Source of the DNA: Acetobacterium woodii
GTDB taxonomy: Bacteria; Bacillota; Clostridia; Eubacteriales; Eubacteriaceae
Reading direction: 5' to 3'
Assembly (NCBI GenBank): GCA_016213825.1
Contig: JACQZP010000021.1
Location: 181,109-245,108 of the forward strand
Length of the DNA: 64,000 nucleotides
The notes under the pieces are model-generated. The model did no database searches. It was not told the DNA's origin and saw only the letters and a list, made by a program, of their open reading frames with translations. Made by a program: the position numbers and the translations under genes. Of the stretch, positions 1 to 7,974 are shown piece after piece (position 1 is the first letter of the stretch; every line of letters begins with the position of its first letter).

Positions 1-333
1 AGAGCGGTTCCGCTTGCTCATAGGCCTTTTTTGCACCCTCAATATCACCGAGGCGGCTGAGTAGATCGCCTTGGCTCTTTAGCAGATTAGCCAGCCCAAG
101 ATTGGCTTGTACCTTGATGTAGAGCGGTTCCGCTTCCCCATAGGCCTTTTTCGCGCCTTCGATATCACCGAGGCGGCGGAGTAGATCGCCTTCGCTCCTG
201 AGCAGGTTAGCCAGCCCAAGATTGGCTTGCTCCTTGATGTAGAGCGGTTCCGCTTCCTCATAGGCCTTTTTCGCGCCTTCAATATCACCGAGGCGGCGGA
301 GTAGATCGCCTTTGCTCCTGAGCAGGTTGGCCA
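1..333 (-). repeat. 120-bp tandem repeats encoding TPR units
   Basis: The same phrase, beginning agagcggttccgctt, recurs at 1, 121 and 241, an exact 120-bp period. Each unit encodes 40 residues of the pattern LLRSEGDLLRRLGDIEGAKK followed by AYEEAEPLYIKEQANLGLAN. Copies are almost identical at DNA level and differ at only a few bases. This indicates recent duplication or gene conversion of the sensor region, and the array continues past the window edge. It is coding repeat DNA and not a CRISPR array. Confidence 0.93.
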
Positions 334-2584
334 GAATAACCTGCTTCTCTGTTTTATTATGATAGTACGTGCATAATCGATCTAATACATCTTTTGAATC
401 TGATGAGAATTGATAGTAATTGCCCATCCTTAAACAAAATTCAAAAATAAATCTTTCAGTTACTTCACTTTGATCTCCCGTTGTCAAAACATTTAAAACA
501 TTAAACACTTCAGGCAAAACCATAATCATATCATTATGGGATGTCTCATGATCTGGATTATCGTTGTATGCATTATTAACTCGGTTTAACAGGGCTTGAC
601 TCCAAAGCATCTTGCTGCGTTCGCATCCCCCTGGCGAATTCTTATTGGTATACTGAAAACAAACGCCCTTAATTGGTATTAACATTGCAAGCTGCCCGTT
701 TCTGTAAAACGCTAAATTCGACTTGATGAGTTCCCGCCGTCCCTCATGCCATTCGTGTTCACTGTATAATTCCTCATGTTCCAATGTTTCTGCCAAAAGT
801 TCTTCAGATATATCCCCTTTTGCAATCGAGAGCAATCCCCAAATATCGCACGCCGATGGGATATTAACGATCCGATTCCATGACATTTTTAAGGCAATGG
901 CTAAACTGTCGTGTCTAGGATTTTGACTCTGGCTTTCTGCATCTCGCCAACGCTTAAGAACGGCGCCAATGGTAGGTTCATACGATGCCTGGGTGGCAAC
1001 CAGCACGATTGCCAGCGGATATCCATCGAGCTCAACCAGCAACTCATTAATTCTGTCTTTATCCGGATATTCAGATTTACATAATTGATTAAATAGTATC
1101 CTATCATCTGGTGGGCGCAAAGGCTTTAGATTTATTGCTTCATGCTCCCAATTCCCAGGATATTCACGGCTTGAAATCAGCAGATCAACACGAATTTCTT
1201 TCAACTGGTTCATCCAGTTCGATATTTTTTTTCGCTCATGGCTGTCTTTACTCACCCCCCACCATACATCTTCCCAGTTATCCATATAGATTATGGTTTG
1301 TTTCTTATGGTTATTCTCAGCTATGTGAGAAATTAAATAATCTGCGTACTTATCAGGCATCATTGATTCGGAAAATGTTATTCCCAGCCCCTTTGCTACA
1401 CAAACAAAAAATTGAGTGATGGTAGTTGCCTCTGCACAGTCTACAAAGGGCATGAAAGTTGAAGGGCTTTGAACAATTATTTTATTATAAACACCCTTGC
1501 AAAACTCCGTTTTTCCAATGCCTGGAGGTCCCGTCACCACAATGACGTTTCCGCCTTCTGAATTTAATAGGTAATTCACGGTCTGATCGACTTCATCATC
1601 ACGACCAACAAGCTTGTGAAATGGCTCAAAAAGTCCCGTTACTAATGCTTTTTTTTTATACCTTTCCGAAAGCTTCGTTAGTAAGGCCTCCATCGCTTCA
1701 GCATGCATTCCAAACGGATAGCAAATACAATTGATATTATGGTGAGCTAAATGTCTTCTTATTTTGTTATATTCAAGTTTAAATGATCCATCTGCTTCTT
1801 TTAAAATCGGCGCATACAGAACAGCTTGGTTTTTAGTATCTTCCGGTAAACCGACAAGTGCAAAATGATCGAGCGCATCGGAACAGGAGCGCACAACATT
1901 CATTGTTCGATCCGATGCCAGACCGCAACCCAGAAACAACATCACTCTTGCTGAGATTAACTGTCTGATGTTGCGTGGCAGTTCTTTGCTAAAATCAATG
2001 TTATGCTTGTCATTTCCATAGACATCATCATACTGACCCTTGGTTAAAACCATGTTATGCACATCGTTAATATCACCATGCAATTTAATCAGTAACTGAT
2101 GGTTTTGTTGAGCAGCTCCATCGATACGTGGTATTTCTTTTTTCGAATTCGGAAAGATGGAATCAATAGCAATATTTTCCTGCTGGAATGCCGTTTCAAT
2201 AACGCGGTCAAAATTCGTCGTCATGATTGTCCCATTCCAAATTTGAGGAATAGCGGATACGTACTCCGGCATACTGTCCAGTGTTATTTTTTTTTCAGAA
2301 AAAGTCTCCTGAAGTTCTTTCAAAAACGTGTGTTTGACAACTTCCTCCTCAAGACGTTCCGCGGCTTCTTCAAATTCTCCAGCAATAAGCATTTTGCTAA
2401 TTTCCGGTGCAATTCCATATGCGGTAGCAATATCGGTTAATAATTTGCTCCACGTTGGGTATGTCCATGCTGACATACCGGAACCGATAAACGGAATTAC
2501 ATTGTTTCTATCCATTTGTGTGCATAAACTGTCAAAAATCCCTTGATTCTTTTCATGACACCCCATTAACTCTTCAAAAGTCAT
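1..2584 (-). CDS. SIR2-like / STAND (NB-ARC-type) ATPase / TPR protein, partial
   Basis: An uninterrupted minus-strand frame of 861 codons runs from ATG at 2584 off the left edge, so the C-terminus is missing. RBS is AAGGGGG just upstream. Domains in order: a SIR2-like NAD-binding fold (GSGMS at residues 34-38, TTNFD at 122-126, KLHGD with His169); a P-loop ATPase (GPPGIGKT at 352-359, Walker-B-like IYMDNWEDVW, LLISSRE, and a GYPLAIVLV motif like the NB-ARC GLPL motif); then 40-residue TPR units from about residue 745 onward. Family knowledge: SIR2 domains fused to STAND ATPases with repeat sensors (for example Avs5-type proteins) deplete NAD on phage recognition. A defence role here is inference. 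Two A9 runs in the coding strand (1649-1657, 2287-2295) are read in frame. A toxin-like regulator cannot be excluded. Confidence 0.85.
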   Translation of the reverse strand, partial: MTFEELMGCHEKNQGIFDSLCTQMDRNNVIPFIGSGMSAWTYPTWSKLLTDIATAYGIAPEISKMLIAGEFEEAAERLEEEVVKHTFLKELQETFSEKKITLDSMPEYVSAIPQIWNGTIMTTNFDRVIETAFQQENIAIDSIFPNSKKEIPRIDGAAQQNHQLLIKLHGDINDVHNMVLTKGQYDDVYGNDKHNIDFSKELPRNIRQLISARVMLFLGCGLASDRTMNVVRSCSDALDHFALVGLPEDTKNQAVLYAPILKEADGSFKLEYNKIRRHLAHHNINCICYPFGMHAEAMEALLTKLSERYKKKALVTGLFEPFHKLVGRDDEVDQTVNYLLNSEGGNVIVVTGPPGIGKTEFCKGVYNKIIVQSPSTFMPFVDCAEATTITQFFVCVAKGLGITFSESMMPDKYADYLISHIAENNHKKQTIIYMDNWEDVWWGVSKDSHERKKISNWMNQLKEIRVDLLISSREYPGNWEHEAINLKPLRPPDDRILFNQLCKSEYPDKDRINELLVELDGYPLAIVLVATQASYEPTIGAVLKRWRDAESQSQNPRHDSLAIALKMSWNRIVNIPSACDIWGLLSIAKGDISEELLAETLEHEELYSEHEWHEGRRELIKSNLAFYRNGQLAMLIPIKGVCFQYTNKNSPGGCERSKMLWSQALLNRVNNAYNDNPDHETSHNDMIMVLPEVFNVLNVLTTGDQSEVTERFIFEFCLRMGNYYQFSSDSKDVLDRLCTYYHNKTEKQVILANLLRSKGDLLRRLGDIEGAKKAYEEAEPLYIKEQANLGLANLLRSEGDLLRRLGDIEGAKKAYGEAEPLYIKVQANLGLANLLKSQGDLLSRLGDIEGAKKAYEQAEPL

Positions 2585-2586
2585 AT

Positions 2587-2616
2587 TTAGCCCCCTTCTG
2601 TTTCAGGAATACTCAT
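2587..2616 (-). other. Nine-codon leader ORF before the SIR2-STAND gene
   Basis: On the minus strand, ATG at 2616 follows a good RBS (AGGAGATATAGCGAAA) and encodes MSIPETEGG before TAA, two bases before the SIR2-STAND start. The downstream RBS (AAGGGGG) lies inside this mini-ORF. Such spacing would couple translation of the two frames. It could be a chance reading frame. Confidence 0.3.
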
Positions 2617-2667
2617 TTTCGCTATATCTCCTATCATATCATTTTGTTTAATTACATGCAATAATAA

Positions 2668-2726
2668 GGCAAGATTATATCGACCATTTGGCAAAAAAAT
2701 AAACTCACAGGATTAAGTCCTGTGAG
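2668..2726 (-). repeat. Terminator-like dispersed repeat, copy 1
   Basis: A hairpin (CTCACAGGA, 5-base loop, TCCTGTGAG) is followed on the minus strand by a T-rich run. The same hairpin and about 35 flanking bases (aagattatatc..ccatttggcaaaaaa) recur near 10900 and 27650. In the 2617-2980 gap the rest is this repeat, a fragment of an Rpn-type gene, and AT-rich DNA leading to the sulfatase. Confidence 0.7.
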
Positions 2727-2764
2727 CTGTAAAAAGTGCTCTGTGTAACGGATCACCCATTTTG

Positions 2765-2848
2765 TTAACACGCTTTCGCCAATATCATTATTACTTCACT
2801 TCCTTTTGGATAATTTTCATCGATTTGATGAATCATTTTTTTCAGCAT
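2765..2848 (-). pseudogene. Fragment of an Rpn/PD-(D/E)XK transposase-like gene
   Basis: The minus strand encodes LKKMIHQIDENYPKGSEVIM and then ILAKAC before TAA. This is nearly identical to an internal segment (LKKMIHQIDVNYPKGSEITM) of the intact Rpn-type gene at 19378-20406. Only about 28 codons remain, with no start and no catalytic domain, so this is a decayed fragment left by deletion or recombination. Confidence 0.8.
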
Positions 2849-2980
2849 TATTTATTGAATATCTAAGATTTGTCCGGGTATATTTTTAACAATAGCATTA
2901 AACATAACAGACAGGCGATCTAACCACTTTTTTGTTTTGGCACATTTCATCGTTTTTATATTTAATCAGGAGGTCTTGAT

Positions 2981-4699
2981 ATGAATCTAAAAAAAGCGGC
3001 TCTGGGCATCACCCTGGCAACCTCTTTGCTGAGTGTGTCAGGCTGCACCCAAAGCTCATCCAGCCAGACCATCGATCAAAAAATGGCTGATGTCGATGCG
3101 CGACAGAATAGTGATGGCAATTATAATATTGTTTTTGTGACTGTGGATCAGGAGCATTATTTTGACAAATTCCCGGAAGGCACCAATTACAAGGCGCGCG
3201 AACTTCTGGAGAAAATGGGAACTACCTTTGAAAAACATTATACCTGTAGCAATGTGTCCACTTCCTCCCGGTCAGTTATTTACACCGGCACCCACATCAC
3301 CGACACCCTGATGATTGACAATACCGAATCCCCCTGGCAGGAACCGATCTCAGAAAACCTGACCACCGTCGGTGACCGGATGCTCTCAGCCGGTTACTAC
3401 TCCGCCTTTAAAGGCAAGTGGCACATGGGCGATACCAGCGTTTTTGATGACACCAGCCAACCCGCCATGCAGGAACAGAATGGCCTGCTCGGCTATGGAT
3501 TTTCTGACTGGAATGCTCAGGGTGATATTGTCGGTCAGCTTCAGCAGGGCTACATGCAGGATAGCAACATTGCCGGGGACACTGTTAGTTGGTTGCGATC
3601 CAAGGGAACTGCCACCAATGCCGCCGGACAGTCTTTTTTTCTGGCGGTTAATCTTGTCAATCCCCATGACATTATGTATTATGATACTGATACCAACGGC
3701 GAAGCCGTTCAGAACACCGGCCAAACGACCTTTGCCATCGCCGGAGCCCCGGCCAATTCGATTTATCAGACGACCTATCCAAAGGCCGCCATTCCGTCCA
3801 CCTGGAACGAGCCCATTGATGCCGCCGGACGCGTCCCTGCAGAGCTTGAATATTTCAACTTATGGAACCGCCGGGTTGGTGAAATCCCCTCCGAAGCATC
3901 GCGCTGGGAAAATTTCCGCAATTATTATTATAATTGTATTCAGGACAACGATGATCAACTCGAAAACATCTTAGCTGAATTGTCCAATCTTGATATGCTG
4001 GATAATACCATCATTGTCTTTACCAGCGATCATGGTGATATGCAGGGTGCCAACGGACTCCGGGGAAAAGGCGGATTTATGTATGAAAACAATATCCATG
4101 TTCCACTGATTATCGTCCATCCCGAATATAAAGGCGGCACTTCGATCGATGCCGTAACCAGTCATCTCGATTTGGCCCCCACTTTTATTGACATGACAAA
4201 TCTGCCGGATGATAAAAAAGCGCAAATCGCCGCCGGGCTACCAGGACACAGTCTGATGGATTTAATGGATGGCAGCAAAACGGAAATTAGAGAGGGCTCA
4301 TTATTTGCCTATGAAATGATCTCGATGATCGACAGCAACATGATGCAAACCACTGATCCGACTACCAATCTCACAACTTATCAGATTGATTATACAAAAC
4401 GGGGATTTGTCCGAGGCATTACCACCGAAAAATATAAGTTTGCCCGATATTTCTCGCCATTAACGTTTAATCTGCCAACAACTATGGAAGACTTATATGC
4501 GAATAATGATGTTCAGCTATTCGATCTGGAAAAAGATCCCAATGAATTAGTCAACCTGGCTGCCAATAAGGAAACCAATGCCGCCCTGATCATGGAACTT
4601 AACGGTCAGCTCAATGATCTGATCACCAAAGAAATTGGCGTCGATGACGGCAATGAAGCGACCACGGTAATTTCTCAGATCAACAAAACGCCAAATTAA
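2981..4699 (+). CDS. Lipoprotein sulfatase, serine-type
   Basis: A 572-residue sulfatase-family hydrolase that should cleave sulfate esters outside the cell. A lipoprotein signal (lipobox LSVSGC, Cys22) anchors it to the membrane. The metal-binding fold shows FVTVDQEHY near residue 52, GKWHMGD, NPHD, and FTSDHGDMQG with the usual late Asp-His pair. The formylglycine motif aligns as S93-T-S95-S-R97 before YTG. The family consensus is C/S-x-P/A-x-R, so this is a serine-type site with an unusual Ser at the third position. RBS CAGGAGG lies eight bases before ATG. The stop codon overlaps the start of the maturase gene by one base (TAATG), which fits a dedicated enzyme and maturase pair. The substrate cannot be told from sequence. 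Confidence 0.92.
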   Translation: MNLKKAALGITLATSLLSVSGCTQSSSSQTIDQKMADVDARQNSDGNYNIVFVTVDQEHYFDKFPEGTNYKARELLEKMGTTFEKHYTCSNVSTSSRSVIYTGTHITDTLMIDNTESPWQEPISENLTTVGDRMLSAGYYSAFKGKWHMGDTSVFDDTSQPAMQEQNGLLGYGFSDWNAQGDIVGQLQQGYMQDSNIAGDTVSWLRSKGTATNAAGQSFFLAVNLVNPHDIMYYDTDTNGEAVQNTGQTTFAIAGAPANSIYQTTYPKAAIPSTWNEPIDAAGRVPAELEYFNLWNRRVGEIPSEASRWENFRNYYYNCIQDNDDQLENILAELSNLDMLDNTIIVFTSDHGDMQGANGLRGKGGFMYENNIHVPLIIVHPEYKGGTSIDAVTSHLDLAPTFIDMTNLPDDKKAQIAAGLPGHSLMDLMDGSKTEIREGSLFAYEMISMIDSNMMQTTDPTTNLTTYQIDYTKRGFVRGITTEKYKFARYFSPLTFNLPTTMEDLYANNDVQLFDLEKDPNELVNLAANKETNAALIMELNGQLNDLITKEIGVDDGNEATTVISQINKTPN

Positions 4700-5889
4700 T
4701 GGGAACGAATAATAACCCCAACCCGGACGCCCGGACTTATGCGATTATGGCTAAACCCGTCGGCGCGGCCTGCAATCTTCGCTGCCACTATTGCTATTAC
4801 CTGGATAAGAAAGCTTTAGTAAAGCAGCCATATCGGCTAATGCCGGATGCAGTACTGAAGGCCTATATCCAGCAGAATCTGGCCATTCACGGACAAAATG
4901 CGGTGGTCGAGTTTGCCTGGCATGGTGGGGAACCAACCCTGGCGCCCCAGGATTTTTACCGCCGGGCTTTGGCTTATCAAAACCAGTTTGGACTTGGCCG
5001 ACAAATACAAAATACCCTTCAGACCAATGGCACACTGTTAGATGATGCCTGGTGTGCATTCTTTGCTGCCCACAATTTTCTCATTGGCGTCAGTATTGAC
5101 GGGAATGCGTCACTCCATGATACCTATCGCCAAGACCATCACGGCGGAACTTTTAGCAAAACCATCCAAGGCATCAAGCTGCTTCAAAAACACGGCGTCG
5201 CTTACAACACCCTGACTACTGTCAATGCCGTTAATTCAAAACACCCCAAGGCGGTTTATTTGTTTCTACGCGAACTGACCGATTACATGCAGTTTTTGCC
5301 CGTGGTCGAATGTGCACCTGCCACTTATGAAGCGGCCTCCGGCCAACGGTTTGCCATGCCCGCGGGCATCCATTCCCCGGCCATGAAGCATCCGCTGACC
5401 GATTTTTCGGTGACGGCCAATGACTATGGCTTGTTTCTTAGTGAGATTTTTAAGCTGTGGAAAAAATATGATCGTGGCAAAAAACATGTCCAGGTGATTG
5501 AATCGACGCTTGCGAATCTCAACAACCAGCCGGCCGGAGTCTGTGTTCACGAAGCACTATGCGGACATGCTGGCGTGCTTGAAATGAATGGCGATCTTTT
5601 CAGCTGTGATCGATATACCTTTGAACCCTATAAGTTGGGAAATATTTTAAAAACCCCGCTGGCAGAATTAATGGAGAAGAACCGTCAATTTGGACTGCAC
5701 AAAACCATGGGCTTGCCGGAAGAATGTCTGGATTGCGACGATGTCCGCCTTTGTTTTGGTGGTTGTCCCAAGGATCGGTTTCTTTTATCAAAAGACGGAC
5801 AAAATGGGAAAAACTATTTGTGTGAAGGTTATAAATTGTTTTTTGAACAGGTTATAGCCGCTACGGGACGGCGATCTCACCGCACTTGA
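4699..5889 (+). CDS. Anaerobic sulfatase-maturating enzyme (radical SAM, SPASM)
   Basis: A 396-residue radical SAM protein that converts the sulfatase active-site Ser or Cys to formylglycine in the cytoplasm before export. The radical SAM cluster motif is C25-x3-C29-x2-C32 (CNLRCHYC). The C-terminal SPASM-type region has CVHEALCG, LFSCDRY, CLDCDD, CFGGCPKDR and a last Cys in NYLCEGY, enough for two auxiliary [4Fe-4S] clusters as in the anSME/AtsB family. It starts inside the sulfatase stop codon, so translation is probably coupled and the partner substrate is the upstream protein. Confidence 0.93.
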   Translation: MGTNNNPNPDARTYAIMAKPVGAACNLRCHYCYYLDKKALVKQPYRLMPDAVLKAYIQQNLAIHGQNAVVEFAWHGGEPTLAPQDFYRRALAYQNQFGLGRQIQNTLQTNGTLLDDAWCAFFAAHNFLIGVSIDGNASLHDTYRQDHHGGTFSKTIQGIKLLQKHGVAYNTLTTVNAVNSKHPKAVYLFLRELTDYMQFLPVVECAPATYEAASGQRFAMPAGIHSPAMKHPLTDFSVTANDYGLFLSEIFKLWKKYDRGKKHVQVIESTLANLNNQPAGVCVHEALCGHAGVLEMNGDLFSCDRYTFEPYKLGNILKTPLAELMEKNRQFGLHKTMGLPEECLDCDDVRLCFGGCPKDRFLLSKDGQNGKNYLCEGYKLFFEQVIAATGRRSHRT

Positions 5890-6125
5890 GAAAGCAAATC
5901 TGAAGTGATTTTAAAACATCTATCTAGTATGCCTGTAAAATCGACTTGGTGCTTCACTTGGTGCTTGTCCTGTTCGACGATGGTATCTAAAACAGCGGAT
6001 AGCGTGAATTCGATAAACACGCCGGAATCATTAGATTTTCTTGCCGCTTCGATTGCATCATCGTATTGCGGACGCTTCTCAAACATAACGGATTCCAAAA
6101 GAATCTCTTTTAGAATATCTTCTTT
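5877..6125 (-). pseudogene. Fic-family protein C-terminal fragment
   Basis: A minus-strand frame reading LLESVMFEKRPQYDDAIEAA, then RKSNDSGVFIEFTLSAVLD and a KHQVKHQV linker, resembles the C-terminal helix and linker of Fic-domain proteins (typically IEFML.AIL..). The catalytic HPFxxGNGR loop and the winged-helix end are absent, and the upstream part overlaps the end of the serine hydrolase gene. This is a remnant of a Fic AMP-transferase or toxin-like gene and is unlikely to be functional. The family assignment rests on pattern recognition only. Confidence 0.55.
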
Positions 6126-7123
6126 AAAGCACCTAATTTTTTACCATAAATTAATGAAGCCATCTCTCTACTGATATAGGTACCACCAGCCCCGCTCATT
6201 GCCAAGAACGGGTAGTTTACTAAATCATTGCTTAATACAACAATGGTCATATCGTCATCAATGTATTTCTCAAAATGAGACGTGTAACCATTTGGCATTG
6301 ACCCACCATGGCAGATACTTTTACAATCAAAATGTTTTTTTACAAACAATCCATATCCGCATTTTACATATTTTCCGTCATGGTGAGGCTTTTGCATTTC
6401 CTTTATTGTTTGCGTTTTCAATAGTTTACCATCATGGATTGCTCGATCAAGCAAATAAAAATCACCAACCGTTGTGACCATATCACCACAAGCAAAGAAC
6501 ATTGATGGGTCCATATAGAACCCTTTTTTACCGTTAATATAATTATTGGCGACATTTTTTTGTTCGTCATCAATAAATCCTGAATGATTCATTTTAGCAG
6601 GAATAAATAGATAATTTTTAACATATTGGTGATAATTCATTCCCGAAACCATTTCAATGATCAAACCAAGAATAAGATAATTCGTATTACTGTACGACCA
6701 TTTTTCACCAGCTGGGAATTTCAATTTATATCCTTTTACAATTTGTAGTATTTCTTGGGGGGTATGATGTTCTCCCCATTTTATTTGTTTTCTTAGCATC
6801 ACGTAGTTCGGTATTCCCGACGTATGCGTTAGCAGATGATGAATTGTAATGCCCTGACCCTGGTAGACGTCTGGAAGATAATCGTCAATGTGCTGTTGTG
6901 TTGAAAGCATCACTTTTTCTGATAACTGCATAATACATAATGCCGTTATTGCCTTTGTCATCGAGCCAATCATAAATTTTGTTTGCGGTGTATTTTTTAT
7001 TCCTTTTTCCTTATTCGCATATCCATATGATTCATTAAATATAATTTCATTATTTTTTGATAACAAGACATTGCCACTAAATTTTTTTTGTTTTTTAAAG
7101 TATTCATTTAAATTAATATTCAT
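6110..7123 (-). CDS. Beta-lactamase-family serine hydrolase
   Basis: A 337-residue class C beta-lactamase/penicillin-binding-protein-fold hydrolase. All three active-site elements are visible: S54-M-T-K57, Y144-S-N146 and H272-G-G. There is no signal peptide or membrane segment, so it is probably cytoplasmic, unlike true beta-lactamases. Members of this broad family act as esterases, D-aminopeptidases or peptidase-like enzymes. The substrate is unknown. RBS AAGGACATC precedes ATG. It lies between two decayed defence-type genes in a low-GC stretch, which suggests acquired DNA. Confidence 0.85.
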   Translation of the reverse strand: MNINLNEYFKKQKKFSGNVLLSKNNEIIFNESYGYANKEKGIKNTPQTKFMIGSMTKAITALCIMQLSEKVMLSTQQHIDDYLPDVYQGQGITIHHLLTHTSGIPNYVMLRKQIKWGEHHTPQEILQIVKGYKLKFPAGEKWSYSNTNYLILGLIIEMVSGMNYHQYVKNYLFIPAKMNHSGFIDDEQKNVANNYINGKKGFYMDPSMFFACGDMVTTVGDFYLLDRAIHDGKLLKTQTIKEMQKPHHDGKYVKCGYGLFVKKHFDCKSICHGGSMPNGYTSHFEKYIDDDMTIVVLSNDLVNYPFLAMSGAGGTYISREMASLIYGKKLGALKKIF

Positions 7124-7134
7124 CGTTGATGTCC

Positions 7135-7671
7135 TTAAAATTTATTATCCAACAGCATCTTATCATTGATTGTTTCTGCACAGAAACGATAGAAATTTAT
7201 AAATCGTCCAAATGGGATTATCTCCATAAAAGCCCAAACAGGATAGTCATCTTTATATTTTGCAATAATATCACCGCAATAAGGATTATTCATATTACGA
7301 TAAAGCTCATTATTCAGGGTTTTTAATCGATCCTCACCCAGACTCTTAATATAATCCTCGACTAGATCATACGCATCAATATTGGAATTTTCAATCACCT
7401 TCAATAATTCTACTTTTGAGAAATGTTCAATATCAGGCGCCATATGCAGGAATGTATAACGTAGCCGCATGTCAATAATCGCAAGATCTTTAAGCATTTG
7501 AAAATCCAAGCCAATGTATTGCCCTTTAAATTTCCCATCAGGATGTTTTTGAAAATTCTTTCGATACGCAGTCAGTTTGAAATAATTATTGTGCTTTGTT
7601 AAATAATCGGTGGCCTCTTCTCTTGAAATTAGTACAAATTTTACACCTTTTTTCTCCAGATGTTCAATTTG
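7135..7671 (-). pseudogene. Abi_2-family (AbiD/AbiF-like) gene, truncated
   Basis: The frame opens QIEHLEKKGVKFVLISREEA, continues DYLTKHNNYFKLTAYRKNF and runs to DYPVWAFMEIIPFGRFINFY before stopping, about 178 codons. This matches the N-terminal two thirds of Abi_2 abortive-infection proteins, which are usually about 300 residues. No ATG, GTG or TTG lies between an in-frame TAA and the first conserved residue. The C-terminal part that carries the RNxxxH-like motif is absent. A shorter frame from TTG at 7509 would drop the conserved start. It is best read as a broken gene. Confidence 0.65.
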
Positions 7672-7974
7672 TGAGGTTGATTCCGTTTATCTTCTTTTGT
7701 ATATATTTTAATAATTTTTCCGAAAATAATAAAAAGAAAATGTACAATTGTTCTATTTCATCTACAATTATGTATATACCCCTCTATGAATTATATTTTT
7801 AAAAACAACTCTAGTCACCGTCAAACACTGCTAAGTGGTTGTTTGATAAAGCCCTATAAGGGCAGATTACTCGCTCATCTAAAGGTGGGTATCGCAATCA
7901 TTGTCAAAGTTAACTGTGCCTGTCATCGAAGCTTACTAACTTATTTTAACCCTTCAATCACAGCCTCATAAGTA
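7672..7974. other. Gene-free stretch, nothing recognised
   Basis: About 300 bases of mostly AT-rich DNA between the Abi_2 remnant and the ATPase gene. A 61-codon plus-strand frame (7786-7971) has no ribosome binding site and no recognisable motif. The two halves differ in base composition, with a less AT-rich part at 7815-7960, so part of it may be remnant DNA. Confidence 0.4.

Noticed and set aside
79..288. 69-codon minus-strand frame in the repeat region
   Set aside because: It is another frame of the TPR repeats inside the large SIR2-STAND gene, which is open through the same bases.
1..333. Regular 120-bp repeats that could suggest a CRISPR array
   Set aside because: The repeats are contiguous without spacers and are read in frame as TPR units of a long protein.
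3372..3974. 200-codon plus-strand frame
   Set aside because: It lies wholly inside the sulfatase gene in another frame. It is proline-rich with no RBS, while the sulfatase frame has all family motifs.
7786..7971. 61-codon plus-strand frame as a small gene
   Set aside because: No ribosome binding site, no motif, and mixed base composition.
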